Source: Vanessa cardui (taxonomy: Eukaryota > Arthropoda > Insecta > Lepidoptera > Nymphalidae). From it: DNA of 64,000 bases. Positions 14,201 through 29,200 of this stretch are shown one piece after another. The notes under the pieces were generated by a model, which was given only the letters and a program-made list of their open reading frames with translations, was not told where the DNA came from and searched no databases. The stretch lies in assembly GCF_905220365.1 (NCBI RefSeq), contig NC_061136.1, forward strand, positions 8,411,702 to 8,475,701. The letters are read 5' to 3'. The position numbers and the translations under genes are program-made. The stretch's first letter is position 1, and the number at the start of each line of letters is the position of its first letter.

Positions 14201-17200
14201 ACGTAAGAGCTCTTTTATTAAAATACTAACCATAATTGTGGGACTTTCTTTCAATAAATAAGTACAATGGTTTTAAAGTGACAGTGACAGATTATTAATA
14301 TATTTTTATAAAAATAGTAACCAACGATGAAATTAAAATTCGATATAAATTATATATTATAATATGTATATTCTGATAATATTTTCGAGTCAAAGTAAAG
14401 CTGTCATTAAAATGTTTATATAATATTTTAATAAACTATTACATTTATGAAATCTTAAAAAAATATATTTAAAAAAACTTAGGTAAATATAAGGAATTAC
14501 ATTATTTAACCGTTACATTAATTGGGGCCTTAGAGCGTGGGTGTGATGTGTGACGTGTTCCGACAAGTGTCTCAATTGAGCATATTGACCGCTCGACTCC
14601 ATCCCAAATTATACTTCCTGGTGACTTTTACCTACATAGCATACACAGACAAAACATTTACCTAAATAAACGAAAATTATCCGTTAACTAATACAACAGT
14701 TCATAGACAGGGGCTGGTTTTTTGTCCTTTAAAACACAAATTTATAAACAACCGATAGGTTGTTATAGATATATTTTATTTATTTAAAAAAAGTAGTCCA
14801 CACCGAAACAACCATATTAAATAAATTATTATTACTCAATTCTTTTGTTCATTATATGTTATTCACAATTTTATTAATAATGCTGCGTTCTTAATCTTTA
14901 ATGTCGTTATGACGATAACAGAAATAAACGTGTTTTTTTATTATCATAGCAATGACGACGGTATGTCTAGTAAAGCTGATTGCATGGACAGATAAGGTAA
15001 CTATAAAATAAATTTATATTTAGCAATTATATCATAACCGTCATATTTAGTATTTGTTTATTGTTGTCATTATATTTAAATATGTTTATTTTAAGAGTAC
15101 AAATTTGTAGAAACATTTGAGAATTTGGAAGGTCATATAACGCAATACATTTGATATTAAATCAATGAAACATTCAATTATTCATCATTGACCAGTGTAG
15201 TTTATAAATAGCCTTAGTTCGTGCGACACATAGGTGTTTCTTAGTTACGAGTGCATACAAAATAGCAAAAAAAAAAGTTTAAAAACCTAAATATATAAGT
15301 TACTTAAGTAATTATTACGACATTCGGGAAATAAATTTACATACTACTGTTACAGTTTTTTGAAAAGTAGGAACATGTATTAGCCTGGCTAGTTGCCTAC
15401 GCATTTCCCGACAGCTAATAGGACGGTCGATATCTAGACTGGAATGGATAAACCCCGAGGACTATTTAAAAAACACACACACAAAATAAAAACTACACGT
15501 TTTACTCTACGTACTTATACTGACGTTTTTAAATCGATACAAATGAAATTTATTTTTTTAACTAGGGCGTATATATGTTATAAAATATGTAAAACTTGTC
15601 AATAACACTTTGTATCTCAATTGGATATAAAAAGCGATCGACTATTTTGAAATAACCTTAAATTACACCATTCTATATAAATTGCGTAGATTGATAGTGT
15701 GCACTAGAATATTCCAAGTGTAATTAAGCATTTGCAGTGCCTGTTTTGATTTAAAACTGGAACTCACCTGAGATGCCGCGAAAGACAGACACTGATATAA
15801 TAAAATGTGGTTAATATATTATTTCATTGACCAGAATTAACAAAGGACGCCCTCCGATGAGGTCGCCGGTAAAGCCTGATATGCCGTGAAACGTAGCTGC
15901 CTCTATTGGCGACTAGAGATACGAAGACTACAATAATGATCAGAGCCGGCACTACCCTTATTTATTAAATTAAACTCAAGATAACACTTTTAGCTAAGAG
16001 TATTCTCACCTCTGTCATAAATTAAAGGTTCAATAATAATAAAACCGTATTGTTATTTGAACCATTATATTATATTAAGCAAGTTAAATACGTGTAACAT
16101 GTTTTTTATAGTTGCACGTGTCTTAACATTCATAGCACTTGACAAGGGTGCGTCCTGCGCCCTGAAAACGATGCGCGCGCACTCCGTTGCTCAAGTCCCT
16201 GCTACGAGATATGTATTAGTAACCACATCTAGGTAATGTATCGACGATAAATATTGCTGTCTTTTTCTTATTATACTAAGAACATAGAGATAGAAATATC
16301 GATGTTCCATATTACGATAATTGCCGTTAAAAATTATAATTCTAGAACAATGTTTTCTCGTTAATCATTATTTAAAAAGTTAAGTACAATCGTTCTTTAA
16401 AACAAATACTATAACTAAATAATACCACACATATAAATATAATGGCTAAGGTTAACATGTAAATAAATAAACTTACAATCTATAAATAATGATTGAGATG
16501 AACCAAACTTAAAAACATTTTATTGTATTCTAATAATAATAACTTAACTTATAGTTAGTAATAAATTATTTGTTAATTTTCTTTATCAACACAAAAATGT
16601 TGTGTTGTTACCAAGATACGCGCAGGCTCCATTAAATTGTTATTACCTGAAACAAAGAAAGAAAACGGATTTTATATTGATTCATAACAGCAAATATAAA
16701 TATAAATACAGCTCGGGTCAATGAACCTTAGTCTGATAATTATTCTCTTATTTTATACAGATAAGTATTGCCTATATAACGACGACAAATGAATTTTATG
16801 CTATTTGATGATAATACTTTTCAGTTAGGAAATAATCCCGATGATTAGATAAACTATATTTAATTTTGTAATAAGTTGTTACTGAATCAGAAATATTTTC
16901 TAATAAGAACTGAACGATCATTAGTTTTAATTATGAAACTTCAACTCGAATACGTTGGGTGGCACTATACTAAAACTAATCCTATCTTATTAATCTATCT
17001 TACGTGAAAGGATAACGTGCATATATTTTTTATACTTTCAGCTTGTATTTTGATAAAATTAAAAAAATAGTTAACAATCGCGGGTTCAAGCCCAGGCAAG
17101 CACCGCTGATTCATGTGCTTAATTTGTCTATATAATTCATCTCGTGCTCAACAACGGTGAAGGAATACATCGTGAGTAACCTGCATGTGACAAATTTCTT

Positions 17201-20200
17201 AGAAATTCTGCCACATGTGTATTCCACCAACTCGCATTGGAACAGCGTGGTGGAATATGTTCCAAAACCTTCTCCTCAAAGGGAGAGGAGGCCTTTAGCC
17301 CAGCAGTGGGAATTTACAGGCTATTGTTGTTTGTTGTTGTGTAAAAAAATAATAATTTTTCAATATAATTTGTCTTGAACTTAAAGGTTTTTCAAACAGA
17401 CGATGAATCAAATTACATTTTTTTCTTGTATGTTAAATATTATTTATGTTGTAAGCCTAATATAAATTAAATATTAAAATACGACATATACATTATAAGT
17501 CCGCCTATATGTTAAAATTATCGCTATATGTATCTTTTAATTACAGTGTTATTTATTATCTTATTTGTGGTCATAAGAAAGATTACCATAATAGCGTATA
17601 CAAGTAATACGGTAACACTAAAGTGAAGCCCTGAGTCACAGCTGGGATTTAAATGTAACTGTGTTCCACTCAACTAGATAATATGTTATATCTGTATTTA
17701 TTTATACATAAATTACATAAATTGACAGTACCTATTCATTTATAAATATTATGTATATATTAGTTATTAATTTCATCAGCAGTGGAATTTTTGAAAATTT
17801 ACGTACTGATACTTATTTGCTTTATTATGATAGAAAAGTTAAAACGGAATTCTCTAATATGTAAATGATGAATGTAATATATACACTGTAATCTTAATGA
17901 AAAAGTAAAATTCAAAACTAATTAGAATTACAAAAAATAGGAACAAAAGTAAATAATTTCGTTCTTACATCACTGTCACGACGACGATGCCAGGCGATCA
18001 TTATGTAATAAAAATATATCTCATCTCTAACAATAGTATCCGAAATTGTGCTTTGGTTTTAGTAACTTAGCTTTAAATACTTTATAGACATAATATACGA
18101 GTATTAAAATTCAACTTTTATACTAACTAAACTGTAAAAACAAATTTGATTTAGAATAAAAAATCATTATTAATAAGATTGTTTACAGATATTCATATTT
18201 AAATCTACTCGCTTGGTAAATGTTAAGTAATATGAAATTCTAGTTTTTGCTATGGTAGCGAGGCAGGCATAAATAAGTACCTACGCAGCCCTAGCTAAAA
18301 GGACAGCCTTGGAGTTTAGGCTCGCTTCATACTAAATTCCATCAAATTCGGTTCAGTGATTTAGCTATGTAAGGACAAAGGACAGACACAAAAACAATTA
18401 CTTTCACATTCAAATTACTATGTATATATAGAGTTTTTGTAGAAAATATGACGTATCAGGAACAAACACATGGGTATTCCTTATCTCTAAAATCTTTTGA
18501 GGAAAATGTTTATAAACGTTAGTGTGTTAAGAATTATTATAAAAGTGAGAATTGCAAGTGTTAAAACTTTAAACATTACATACTTATGTGAGTGGTAACA
18601 GAACGATAATATTAAACCATCGAACCGTCACTATTGAGCAGTGGGAAGAAGACCATAAGATTAACTTGCTGATTATACCAAAAATATGGCTTTGTTTTCG
18701 TATTACAATTGACTTGACATATTACTATTTGAAAATTTTTCATAATTTTTTGTTTACGGAAACTGCTAAACATTGTGTTGGGTTTTTTGTTTGACTCGAC
18801 CACATAGTTCTTACTGTGGAGTGTGGCATTATGATTCAGGCCAAGAGAACTGTAGGATTTATTATTCGAACCGCGCATTCTTTCATAAACACTAGCTTAT
18901 AGAAACTCTTTATGTTCCTTTAGTAAGAATAGTTGAATATTTTTCCTCCGTATCGATGGCCGAATTATTATCTCTAGTATATAGTCAGCGAATTTATATT
19001 AGTATTAATTTCTTGGACAAGTGACAAACTGTCTTATGACTAAAGTTCTTGTAATAAAATGATATAATAATAAAATGCTGGTAGATAAAACAATTCCACT
19101 CCAAGCAACGTAGAGTTTTTATCTTATACTATAAAATACATAGTTAATAGTGTTTTTTTTGTTTTTATGATGTGATCGATTTGACTACAAAATCCATACT
19201 CATTCCGTTTAATGAAATAATCCGTGTACTCACATTCTATAGAATGTGCAAAATAATTTTAACTTTTGCTATGACAGACATTTCCAATGATGTTTTAGTA
19301 AACAGATATTTTATTAACGCGCAAAAAGTGAAGACTAGAAAACGTCCTAATTGGGACGTTTGCCTTAAGTCGTTTTACGTAGTAATACGTTATAATACAT
19401 CATAATTACGTAGTAATACGTTTTGCGTAATTAAAACATCTAGTTATCCCTTTTAATTTTTGTTTTTTATCAAGCTATCCTTTTTACTTTTAACGAAATG
19501 TAAAAATAATCTAAAATAAACGGTCCCCGGCGCGGCACACTTTTTTCTGTTGTTTAGTATGGATATAACATATCTGTTTATTAGAATATCATTGGTAATT
19601 TAAATATTTATCTTTACATTAAATAAAAAATAATAAATTTTAGCTTTTGTTTTGCACAGATGGGGAATACAGTTAACAAAAAAAAACATCTAATAGCTAA
19701 GAAAACCCGTGCATTAATAGATAATATTTCCAATGGGATGTCCCATCAGTGACACGGCTAAATTTATAATAAGGATATACAAGACTACACTTTTTATTTA
19801 ATACACGTCATAGTTTTGTCTGCTCTTTTCGTTTTTACTTTAATCAAATAACGAACGAGGGTTTTTCCCCTCAGCGCGATACACGCATTTTCGCGATATC
19901 GGAAAATTTTTCATAACAATGAACTCTTTGATTCCAAAAAGAAAATGTAGTTTACGTTTGAAGGCAATTTTTGCGAACACTAATATACACAAGTCTGTAG
20001 AAAGAAACGATTAACTTTAACAAAACGTCGAATAAAGTGTTAATAAACAATAACATTTTTATTTTAGATGGAAAAAGTTGCGATATTGCTACTAATTCTA
20101 GTTGATATATGAGTAGCAATTGGGTATTCAAAGGTCTTATATGGCTAATAAAAACTTCATATTAAAGTTTACTTTAAATATGTATTATATCTATATACAA

Positions 20201-23200
20201 CAATAATACGACCTCCATGGTCGAGTGGTGTGTACACCGGTTTTCATGGGTACGCCACTCTGAGGTCCCGGGTTCGATTCCCGGCCGAGTCGATGTAGAT
20301 TACCATTAGTTTTCTATGTTGTCTTGGGTCTGGGTGTTTGTGGTACCGTCGTTACTTCTGATTACCATTACACAAGTGCTTCAGCTACTTACATTGGGAT
20401 CAGAGTAATGTATGTGATGTTGTCTCATATTTATTTATTTATTATTTATTTATTAATAATATATATCTACATACATATGTCAGTTACACGAATACAATTA
20501 GAATCGTTGAATTTTATTCGCTCAAAACCACCGGAGATATAATAATTATTATGTAAAAATATCTCTGACAAACAAGACACTACACTTATTAGACTTGATT
20601 GGCAACGTCATACCATTACTCACAATAAATTACTGCAATCTAAGCCCCCAGAATTTATTATTAGTAGAAATAACCGTAGTCAATGTCGTGACGTCGATTA
20701 TGAACAGACAATTTTGATATGCAAATCAAATAACAAATTCGTAAAAGATAATTTATTATTAAAATTGAAAAAGTTTGAAATTCGTTTCATGTGAACTGAT
20801 AAGGTGGGAAGCATCAATAGCGCAATGATTTAACAGCAAGTCGACTCGTAGGTAGACTTTACACATAATAGAAAATAAACATTTGTCATTATGCACTGGG
20901 CTATAGAGATATTTGATAGATATGTATTGCGTGGTTTATCACTGTATTGTTGTGATTCCCGCAATGCAAAACTGGAAAGTCCTTGAGGGTTACGACTTGC
21001 GAGCGCTCACCAGTCACCGGTGTCGCTCCAAGCAGGAAGAAGCGCGGTTTGCGTGTTGCGTGTCGCATTTCATTAGGTTACTGGGACCGTGCGTGTTTTT
21101 CAGGCGCTTGCCCAAAAATATGTGATTTTCATTTTCGATCGTCTTTTAAGTCATCCCATTACTTTTTTGCGACGTTTTTACAAAACAAAACATATTTTTA
21201 AGTAAAGTATGACTGTATTGATAGCTAAAGTCAATTACAGTCTAAAATTTTATTAACAGCAGTCATAACTTTATAAATTATACATTTAAAAAAAGAACGT
21301 TTTCTTATATTGTACCTATTAGATAAGTATCGCTTACAAGTAAAACACCGACTACGTAGTTCACATAAAATAAAAGTCAACGTAACTAGTATGGTACAGC
21401 AAATAAGTACGTTCCTACATAAAATAGAAGCCAGCGAACATTACCAAGGTTACAGGCGAGCTTTTTCAATAAAATGATAGTACTATAATATTGTAGGAGT
21501 AATCGAAAATCTGTTGTTCTGATTTCGCCCGCAAAATTTAACTGAGTATCTATACAATAAATAAAATGTAAATTTTCAATATGCATTAAAAGCCACACTG
21601 TGAATTCAGATTAAATTGAAATTAAAATCCATTAAATGGGAAATTAAAGTCTAGCTAAACAATATAGTTCTCAGTTCAATTTTGCAATGTCTAAAGGTAG
21701 GTTACTATATATGGGTATCGGTAATGAGATTAAATTTTACCGTGTGGGAAATAAACTTCGTACCATTACTAACAATAAATTATTGCAATCTAAGCATCTA
21801 ATATTGGTAAAAATAACCGTAGTCAATGTCGGGACACACATATATATTATATACACAGAGTCGGATTTAAAGGTTTGGAGGCCCTGGGGCCACAAAGCAG
21901 TGGAGGCCCTAGACCAACAGGAGCGTGGAGATCCTAATAATTATATCATGGATTAATGGATTAGCTTGAGCTGTTATTAATTTGAATCAGCAAGTATTTC
22001 TTGACTGGTATCGGTAACTTTAAAATATTAAGTAGTAAGATTATTATAATTTGACTATATCTCGGTATTTGTTAACTCACTGAAAACTTTTGTGGCCCCC
22101 ACTTATGTGGAGGCCCCAGGGCAGTTGCCCCGGTTGCCCTTCCCTAAATCCGGCCCTGTATATATAACAAATATATTTTAGAATAAAGCTACTGAATCAA
22201 TTTTAGGCCGTATTTGAATGATAAGCTCAGACGTCAACAGCCTTCTTAAATTAAATGATTAAAGCAACTTTGAAAAGAGATCAGGTGATCAGGAACATTT
22301 AATATTAATACTTGCAATAACATCTTGGTTCCCAAGGTTAGTGGCGCATTGGCGATGTAAGGAAGGGTTAATATTTGTTACAGCGTCATTGTCTATGGGT
22401 GATGGTGACCACTTACAGGTGGCACATCAGGTGGCCCATATGCTCGTCCGCCAATCTATTCCATAAAAAATGTATTAAAATATAATAAATTTACATAAAA
22501 CTATCAGCGTTTGATGTTTAAAAATTCTAGCTACTTCTAGATTTCTCCAAAAGTAATGCAGAGAGGTATCGTTAATTTCACGCAGTTTTACCTACTTAAT
22601 GACTAATGAATGTTTATCGAAGTCAACAGGACGAAGTTCACGATTTACGTTTATACTTGTAATATAAACGCGTGTCACGTTTGACTTATCTTAAAATGTT
22701 TTATACGTTATAACTGTATGTTAATAATAACTATAAAATTATATCTATTTGTATTGTATCTGAAAGAATGACACGTCGAACTTATGTGTATATTATTATA
22801 CGTCGAAATTCGTTTACGCCCATCACGTAGCTATGTCTTATCTATGAATATTTATTTATTTATTATTTATTAGCATTTGTTTTTAAAGAAATATAATAAG
22901 TTAAATAAGAAAATTCGCAACAAAACATTGTAAAACTCTTTCCGACAATGCCATATATTACAAAACAAAAACAGCTCAGAGGTCGGTATTTCTTCTGTAG
23001 AGCAATGTATACAGTTTTCTAATTTATAGACCTAGCAAGCCTGCACACTGATTCTGTTGCCAGATAGTAAAAAAACACGTATAGAAAATATTTGAACAAA
23101 ATAAGTACGTAAAAAAGAAAAAAGGTTTATTGTACAATTTGAGACACATTTCTAATAATTAACCCACGAAACTATTTATTTTTCTACCTGATTTATAAAT

Positions 23201-26200
23201 AAGGTATTCATTATTTAAATAAAGATAATAATTATATAATATATATTGAGCATAAAATCTTATAACAAGTAACTCTTCACTGCCAAAATATAATGATATA
23301 GCAAAGGTTTTCATTTCTATCTGAAATTGGTTTGTTTTAAAAAGTTAATTCAACAAAAATAACTTCAGCCTGTAAATTTCCCACTGCTTGGTTAAGGCCT
23401 CCTCTCCCTTTGACGAGAAGGTTCGGAACATATTCCACGACGCTGTTCCAATACGGGTTGGTGGAATACTCATGTGGCAAATTTCTTTTTGAACTAACAG
23501 ATGCAGGTTTCCTCACAATGTTTTTCATCACCACCGAGCACGCGATGAATTAAAAAGTAATTCGTATTGTTGTTATTAAAACACTTATGTATCTTCCTCA
23601 TAGATATCCCCCAACCTACATAGCGACTTCAGATGATCTGTTAAATTAATATTATGTGCTTGTTATTAAAGTAACAAAGACAAATATAGTTTCTAAATTA
23701 CGTTTCATAGACAATAAAACAAATATATTTACTATAATTAGGTATTACTATGTGAACAAATATTTTCTTGAATTAATTAATCCGACGATAATGGTCGTCT
23801 CTTAAAACTTATGCTGGCATCTAGTGTAATTTAAAATAAATTAAACGACTACCAGCTCCAAACAACAAATTTAAGCTTGGAATTTACAGCGCCATCTAGT
23901 GACATCGCAGTAAACTATGATTCGCATTTTATCTGATTTATTTCTTCCTTGTAAGTATAGATGGCGCTTTGATGCAAAATTACTATTAAACATATTCTCC
24001 ATTACAATTACTTGAAAATATTTTTTTGCTCTACTGGCTAACAAAAAATTATTTGTGACGAAAAATCACAAATAATTTATTGTCAGTTATAACCTGATAT
24101 ATAAACATGAATCTCAGCTTATCGCTACTATTGAGGTCATTCCCATAATAGACGATAGGAAACAATGGTGCTCACCACATTGTTCATCGGTCGCCACCCT
24201 CTTTAAGGGGATGAAAAGGTACGGGAAAGAAAGGGGTTTTAAACTTGACAGGGGTTTAAGCGAGCTCCATAAAATTTGGTGTTTATAAATTTTGCGTCTC
24301 ATCTAACGGAATAAGGATGACGTCGAGACGAAAATAATTATACAAAACAAGATTTGTGAACATCCAACAAGTAGCATAATATTTAGTTAGTTTACTAACT
24401 TTACTATTACACACACTACCTTTTATACCTTATAATAAATACAATGCAATACAACTATAAGATAACAGAACAATTATATAATTTATATGAATACTTAATA
24501 TGTTACTCCTTGTTTGTGTGTATTAATACAATGTATTGTTTAGCTCGGACACTTTTGATTAAAATCGTATCGCCGTGTAATTACAAATAACGTAAGTAAT
24601 ATTACTGTTTTTTTGTTTTTTTGTTTTAAACATGTGAGGTTGTTAAAAAATATTATTTCAGTATTAACTTGTGTGTGACACTTTCACTCTAGACGCGACT
24701 AATAAATAGAATTATAAAAATTTAAAAACGAGAAATAACAAACAGATAATTTAAAAATGAATGTGTCAAAATAATTTCTTCGGTACTTTTCTTCAAGATA
24801 ATCACACTTTTGGAAATAAAAGATCGTTTGTTGAAATATATTACGTCTTCGTCAATTTAGCTAAATACATATTAAAAAATAACGAATACTGCATCTATTG
24901 CCAATTGGCTGGTGACCTTCAATCGCGTCATGATAACTGGTGAGAATTACATCATCATCGGAATTACTTCTACGTGTGTTTACCTCACTCAACAGGTCAC
25001 CGGTTCAGAATGTCGACACACCTCAAGTCCTCGCCTCCCTAATCACAATCGCAGTAACCTGATAAGATTATATTTTTCACTTATGACTGAGCCTGTCTTG
25101 TGCTCAGGTCCTCGCTAGTAATTAAAAAATATTTACAAGCATCGTTACGTCAAATAAAACTTTTATTATGTATGTATCTATCCTTACACCCGCATTATAC
25201 ACGCACGCACACAGACATAAACGCTCACACACCCACGTGATAACAATGTTACGTTAATTATTATCTGAACTAGAAAAATAATAAGTTCTTTGGTTCTATC
25301 TAGATTTCACTGAACATATGAATGTAAATAACATTTAGTTCTACGGAAGGATAGCTGTAGTGGCCTTGACTGTTGAAAAGGATATTTGTAAACCAATAAA
25401 GTAATTTAGATCGATTCTTGTAAATTTTTTAAATCTGTTTTATATCATTTGTCTGTTTTTTTGTAATAGATTTATAATTATGTTATAATATTTAAAATAG
25501 GAACTTTCATAGACAAGGCCTACGAATATAAACATATGTATATGATTTAAAAACGGTAAACACAAAGGTGTTTCTTTTGCTTTTTAATTCTCTTTAGGCA
25601 ACATTGGGAAATTGTTTAAAGCGGAGATGTTAAATTATAAATAATTATTTAAATTTAATAAAACACCTTTGAAGTTTGTAACACATACACATACTTTGTA
25701 TAATTAACTAAGTAAACATGATATTCTGATACATCAATAACAATAACTTTTTTTCCTTTTTAATGGCGTCTTCTGTCCATTCACATATATCAGTCAGTGT
25801 TACTTAACAAGCATAGGATGTCAACATAAGAAACTCTGTCGTTAGAGGAAAACGCTTTGCATAACACAACCAATGTTAAATCAATTTGTATGCGACCTCA
25901 CACCTCTGTTTAGAACAGTGAAATTGAGAGTACTAGCATGGTCCATGTATCGTCAGCGTCATCATAATATCTTAACAAGAATATATTCTGTTTAAATCGT
26001 TGAAAAAATAAACTTATTTAAATTGCATATTTATTTATTTTAACCTAGAACTTGCCAAACAAACAAATAAGTCACAACCATGTGATTTAACTGACACTTG
26101 TTGTACGTTAATTTACTATCGTACCATATATTACATAATGCCAGAAATATTCATACAAGTGCCAACACAATTACCTCCTTTACGAAGTTTCAAATGAACG

Positions 26201-29200
26201 AACGAATGAACTTGAACGCATAGAGAAAAACCAAAGAATATTTTTCTTTTAAAAATTAGTTTCAAAATTTATTATTATTTACTATTGTTGGAGATTTGTA
26301 GTTAAATTCAAATATTTATTGCAACGAAATATTGCTAATTTGACATTACTATATAGGTATAAAGATAAACTTTCGTTTAGCCCTTATTTCCGATAGATCT
26401 GAATTTTAGTATACAAGTTTGTATGTATTATCTATGAGTATACTGTATATATATATCAGGTCGTCGTAATACATACTGTATTACGACGACCTGATAACGA
26501 ATAGGAATAATTAAAGTACCCGAATAATAGATAAAGTAATTAATTTCCCAATGTGTCTATTGTGATAAATATTTTTAACAAAGTAAAGGCAATCTAGTGG
26601 TGAAGCTGGGTGAAGTAGCAAAAACATTTCTTCAATATAAGGCATTACAAAAGTGACAAAATTAATCCTATTTTTCGAGACTTGATCTCGAAAATTAAAT
26701 ATCCGGCTTATTAATTTGGATACGTCTTTATCAGCCTGTCGAAATACACACATATATACCAAAATTCAGATAAATCTGAGATGTTACTTAAAAGGAAGTA
26801 CACCCCATTTTGTGACTGTTATTTTTGGCCGACATTGAATCCTGTTTTACCGTAGGGGAGCGTTAATATTGTACGAAGTTCATATTTTTATAACTATAAA
26901 AGCAATGATTGAGCGACGAAGTGCAGCTGATGTGCGTTCTAGGTCAAATCATCAATCTAGTGACATCCGTCGTCTTTATTTAAACTATCTACATGTTGTT
27001 TTATTGAATCGCTGCGAAATAATTTAGAAACCCCTTCTTTACTATTTGATAAAAATGTTATATCATAAATATAACATTCCACCAACCCGCATTGGAACAG
27101 CGTGGTGGAATATGTTCTAAATCTTCTCCTCAAAGGGAGAGATGCCTTTAGCCCAGCAGTGGGAATTTACAGGCTGTTGTTGTTGTTATATCATATTTAA
27201 ATATGATACTACAAAAATATTTCAGCTCTGAAACTTAGTTGATGAAGCAATATCCTTCTTGCATAAAAGCTTTGAATATCAAGGAGAGAAAGAATTCTTT
27301 TATAACGTAATTATTTTAGTCATTGTAATGTGACTTACTTTTCAGTGTTCTATTAAACTTCTATTTTGATATTTGCTAACTGATGATAATCACGCGATGT
27401 CACGAATAAATTCAGCGGGATCGGTACAATAATTGTCAACATAATTGTTACCATTTAATGCGGAGGCGATAAATTGCCGTAATTTAAATCCAATTTTGTC
27501 TTGATCCTTAAATCCAAAAACAGTACAAATAATAGCTTAATGTATTTTATGTGCTATAATATATATTGTAATGGAATTGAGACTTATTTATCTATTCTAA
27601 TTATTTTAATATGCGAATCCGTATGTCTGTTTATGGCTATATTGGGCACTGAACGTAATGTGATTTGACATCGTGGTAGCTTAAACATTAAGGTTTTTAT
27701 AAATTGTATTTACACAAAGTAAGGAGAAAACCGAGAAACCGTTAACACTTACTTCGATAAAAGAAGGTTTAAGTAATTAATTAATTAAGTTTTAACAAGA
27801 ACATTACTATTCCCCTCATCTTTGATTGAATTGCTTGTTGCGATCGTAGCTTCGATACTGACAAGCTTGAGAAATCAACCCATTGTAGCGGTAAATAGAT
27901 TTAAACGTAAATTAATTGTGATTAGAAATTCAATGGATGCAGTTAAACAAGGAGAAATTACCCATATGATGGTCGATTAAAATAGCTTCACTTTGGACTA
28001 TGACACTCGTAGGTGGGATGCGATTCTTGCCTACCGAACTCGTCCGGCAATTTACCAATCACGGACGAGATGAAACTAAATGTGAATTACCCTTGATGTC
28101 AGATAACGGCACGATTTAATCAGCAACCACAAAAACTACAATAAAAATGACGTTTTATAATAACCTACCCTCTTTAAATATAAAAACTAATTTCATATGT
28201 TTGGTCATTATGTGTGTGTGCACCATTTTTCCGAATGTGATGAAACTATTGTATGTTTTTCTCCGTAACCTAACCGAAAAATATCTTATTTGTTCTTTTG
28301 GGCATGTTTATCTTTCAATAAAATTTATGTTTATGTATGTATGCTTATATCCGTGCGTTGCCAGCACGATTCGTTATATACTTAATAAAAATACTATCTA
28401 CTACTATATAATATGTATATAAGGCCACCTATTGTTTAGTTTACAGTTCATTAACCAATCAAAGTATCGTGGAATTTCGGGATCATCTTTGGCCACACCT
28501 ATTGGGATCTTAAATATGCATCATAATACAGCCTCACCTTAATCAAAAACAGGACATACATATATACCTAATAATGTTATATATGTGGTCTGTAACCTCT
28601 TTATGCTTAAATTGCTGAACGGATTTAAATTAATTTTGGCACGGAGATAGGTCAAGTCCCGGGGAAAGAGATAGGCTCCCTTTTTAATTCACCTCTCGAG
28701 GGAGTAAGGTTGGGGATGTCAATTTGTGTGCTATAGGTAAAGTTTAATAAATTTCGCAGGGTTCGCCTAATGTACTATATGTTCACCTCGTTTCGCTTTA
28801 CGTGTACATACATATTTTAGCAACATCGATTATCCCAACAAGGGATAGCGTTTTTCCGAATTTATTTCGGCAGTACATTAAAGGTCAGAGTTTATTTGAA
28901 GCGAAAAACGATTTTTGAAAAAGGAATTAGTTCTATATTAAGAAAGCATTTGACAATAAAACATACTCAATTGTTTATTTTTACGAATGAAAATTAAAAC
29001 TGTAGCTTAATGACGATTCATCGCGCCCTATTTGTTTTTTTAACTAAATTGGTCGCATGAGTACCGGAAGTGCATCGGTTGTGAGGAAATAAATCTCTAT
29101 GATCAAAGGCGATGTTCATACTATAGAACAAAGCCACCACATTGTAAGAAATTATTTGTGTAATTAAAAATGTTGCCTGTTTTATTTAAAATATATTTGT

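Noticed and set aside
20210..20295. tRNA gene at the start of the type A SINE (also 54767, 63383)
   Set aside because: A and B boxes are present but the cloverleaf stems are not; the multicopy body and tail show SINEs.
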